This document shows positions 63,618-64,000 of a stretch of 64,000 nucleotides of DNA, in pieces. The position numbers were made by a program, and so were the translations under genes. Below the pieces are notes generated by a model. The model saw only the letters and a program-made list of their open reading frames with translations, made no database searches and was not told the origin of the DNA. Positions within the stretch are counted from its first letter, which is position 1; each line of letters begins with the position of its first letter. The DNA is from Paenibacillus xylanilyticus (GTDB taxonomy: Bacteria > Bacillota > Bacilli > Paenibacillales > Paenibacillaceae): contig NZ_JABMCB010000177.1 of NCBI RefSeq assembly GCF_013359935.1, positions 1 through 64,000 of the forward strand, read 5' to 3'.

Positions 63618-64000
63618 CTAGGCCAATCCGTGAGCGCGTTTGGCAGCGATCAGTGTATTTTGCATCAGCATGGTGATTGTCATCGGACCTACGCCGCCTG
63701 GAACCGGCGTAATAGGACCTGAGACTTCCTTCACACTCTCGAAATCCACGTCTCCAGCCAATTTGCCATTGTCCAAACGGTTCATGCCAACGTCGATGAC
63801 TACAGCGCCTGGTTTTACATAATCGGCATCCACGAAGTTTGCACGACCGATCGCCACTACCAAAATGTCCGCTTGACGTGTAATTTCTTTCATGTTAGCC
63901 GTGCGGGAATGACACATTGTAACTGTTGCATTCTCGCGTTGAAGCAGCAAGGATACCGGTTTTCCGACAATATTGCTGCGTCCGATGACTACAGCATGCT
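63618..64000 (-). CDS. folD: FolD, methylene-tetrahydrofolate dehydrogenase/cyclohydrolase (5' end outside window)
   Basis: C-terminal about 127 residues. [32 protein letters not shown] and the FolD signature [10 protein letters not shown] are intact. The frame continues past the window edge. Stop lies 8 bp before xseA. Confidence 0.96.
   Translation of the reverse strand, partial: HAVVIGRSNIVGKPVSLLLQRENATVTMCHSRTANMKEITRQADILVVAIGRANFVDADYVKPGAVVIDVGMNRLDNGKLAGDVDFESVKEVSGPITPVPGGVGPMTITMLMQNTLIAAKRAHGLA

Overview
The window looks like chromosomal core sequence from a Gram-positive endospore former of the Paenibacillus type. It carries the sporulation loci spmAB, spoVA, spoIIA-sigF, spoIIM, spoIVB and spo0A, and gene order follows Bacillus subtilis over long stretches. 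Proteins such as ResA (CEPC), SpoIIAA (phospho-Ser58) and Spo0A align closely with their B. subtilis counterparts, while several local gains and losses (no spoVAC-D-E, no drm, no ptb-bcd-buk) fit Paenibacillaceae. The genus call is inference from protein similarity and synteny; no 16S gene is present. Almost all genes lie on the minus strand.

Layout by position. 1-1977: the N-terminal part of a large collagen-like modular surface protein. 2174-8850: resE-resD-resC-resB-resA (aerobic/anaerobic respiration control and cytochrome c maturation) plus rluB. 9073-15557: a secreted trypsin-like protease, spmB-spmA-dacB (spore cortex and core dehydration), ytfJ, a DUF2953 protein, and scpB-scpA (condensin partners). 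15660-19880: riboflavin operon ribD-ribE-ribBA-ribH with an FMN riboswitch, a leader of about 240 nt and an attenuator-like terminator. 19990-24821: cyclophilin, lysA and a shortened spoVA cluster (spoVAA-AB-AF only). 25003-29702: an accessory stretch with a copper-amine-oxidase-N-domain protein, a divergent beta-propeller protein, an AraC regulator and a frameshifted EamA transporter. 29773-32664: dacF-spoIIAA-spoIIAB-sigF. 32886-38801: small membrane protein, punA, xerD, yqzK, fur, spoIIM, an endonuclease-Q-like gene and nudF. 38924-40506: two very short plus-strand genes (mciZ, prli42) flanking an M20 peptidase. 40533-46419: lipB and the branched-chain 2-oxoacid dehydrogenase operon lpdV-bkdAA-bkdAB-bkdB. 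46652-51271: a mixed region with yqzF, a two-helix channel, thymidine kinase, two small zinc-ribbon proteins, a YiiX-like hydrolase and a coiled-coil protein. 51361-64000: ferredoxin-NADP reductase, then spo0A-spoIVB-recN-ahrC-hypothetical-tlyA-dxs-ispA-xseB-xseA-folD.

Functionally, LipB supplies lipoyl groups for the adjacent BkdB; BkdB and its partners feed branched acyl-CoA to membrane lipid synthesis; Spo0A, SigF, SpoIVB and SpoIIM form the backbone of the sporulation cascade; and Dxs/IspA supply isoprenoids. I saw no tRNA, rRNA, CRISPR array, insertion sequence or prophage. No complete new defence or mobile system is evident. The most interesting signals are local: altered active-site motifs in tdk, xerD and the channel, very short functional genes, and quantised repeat lengths in the collagen-like gene.
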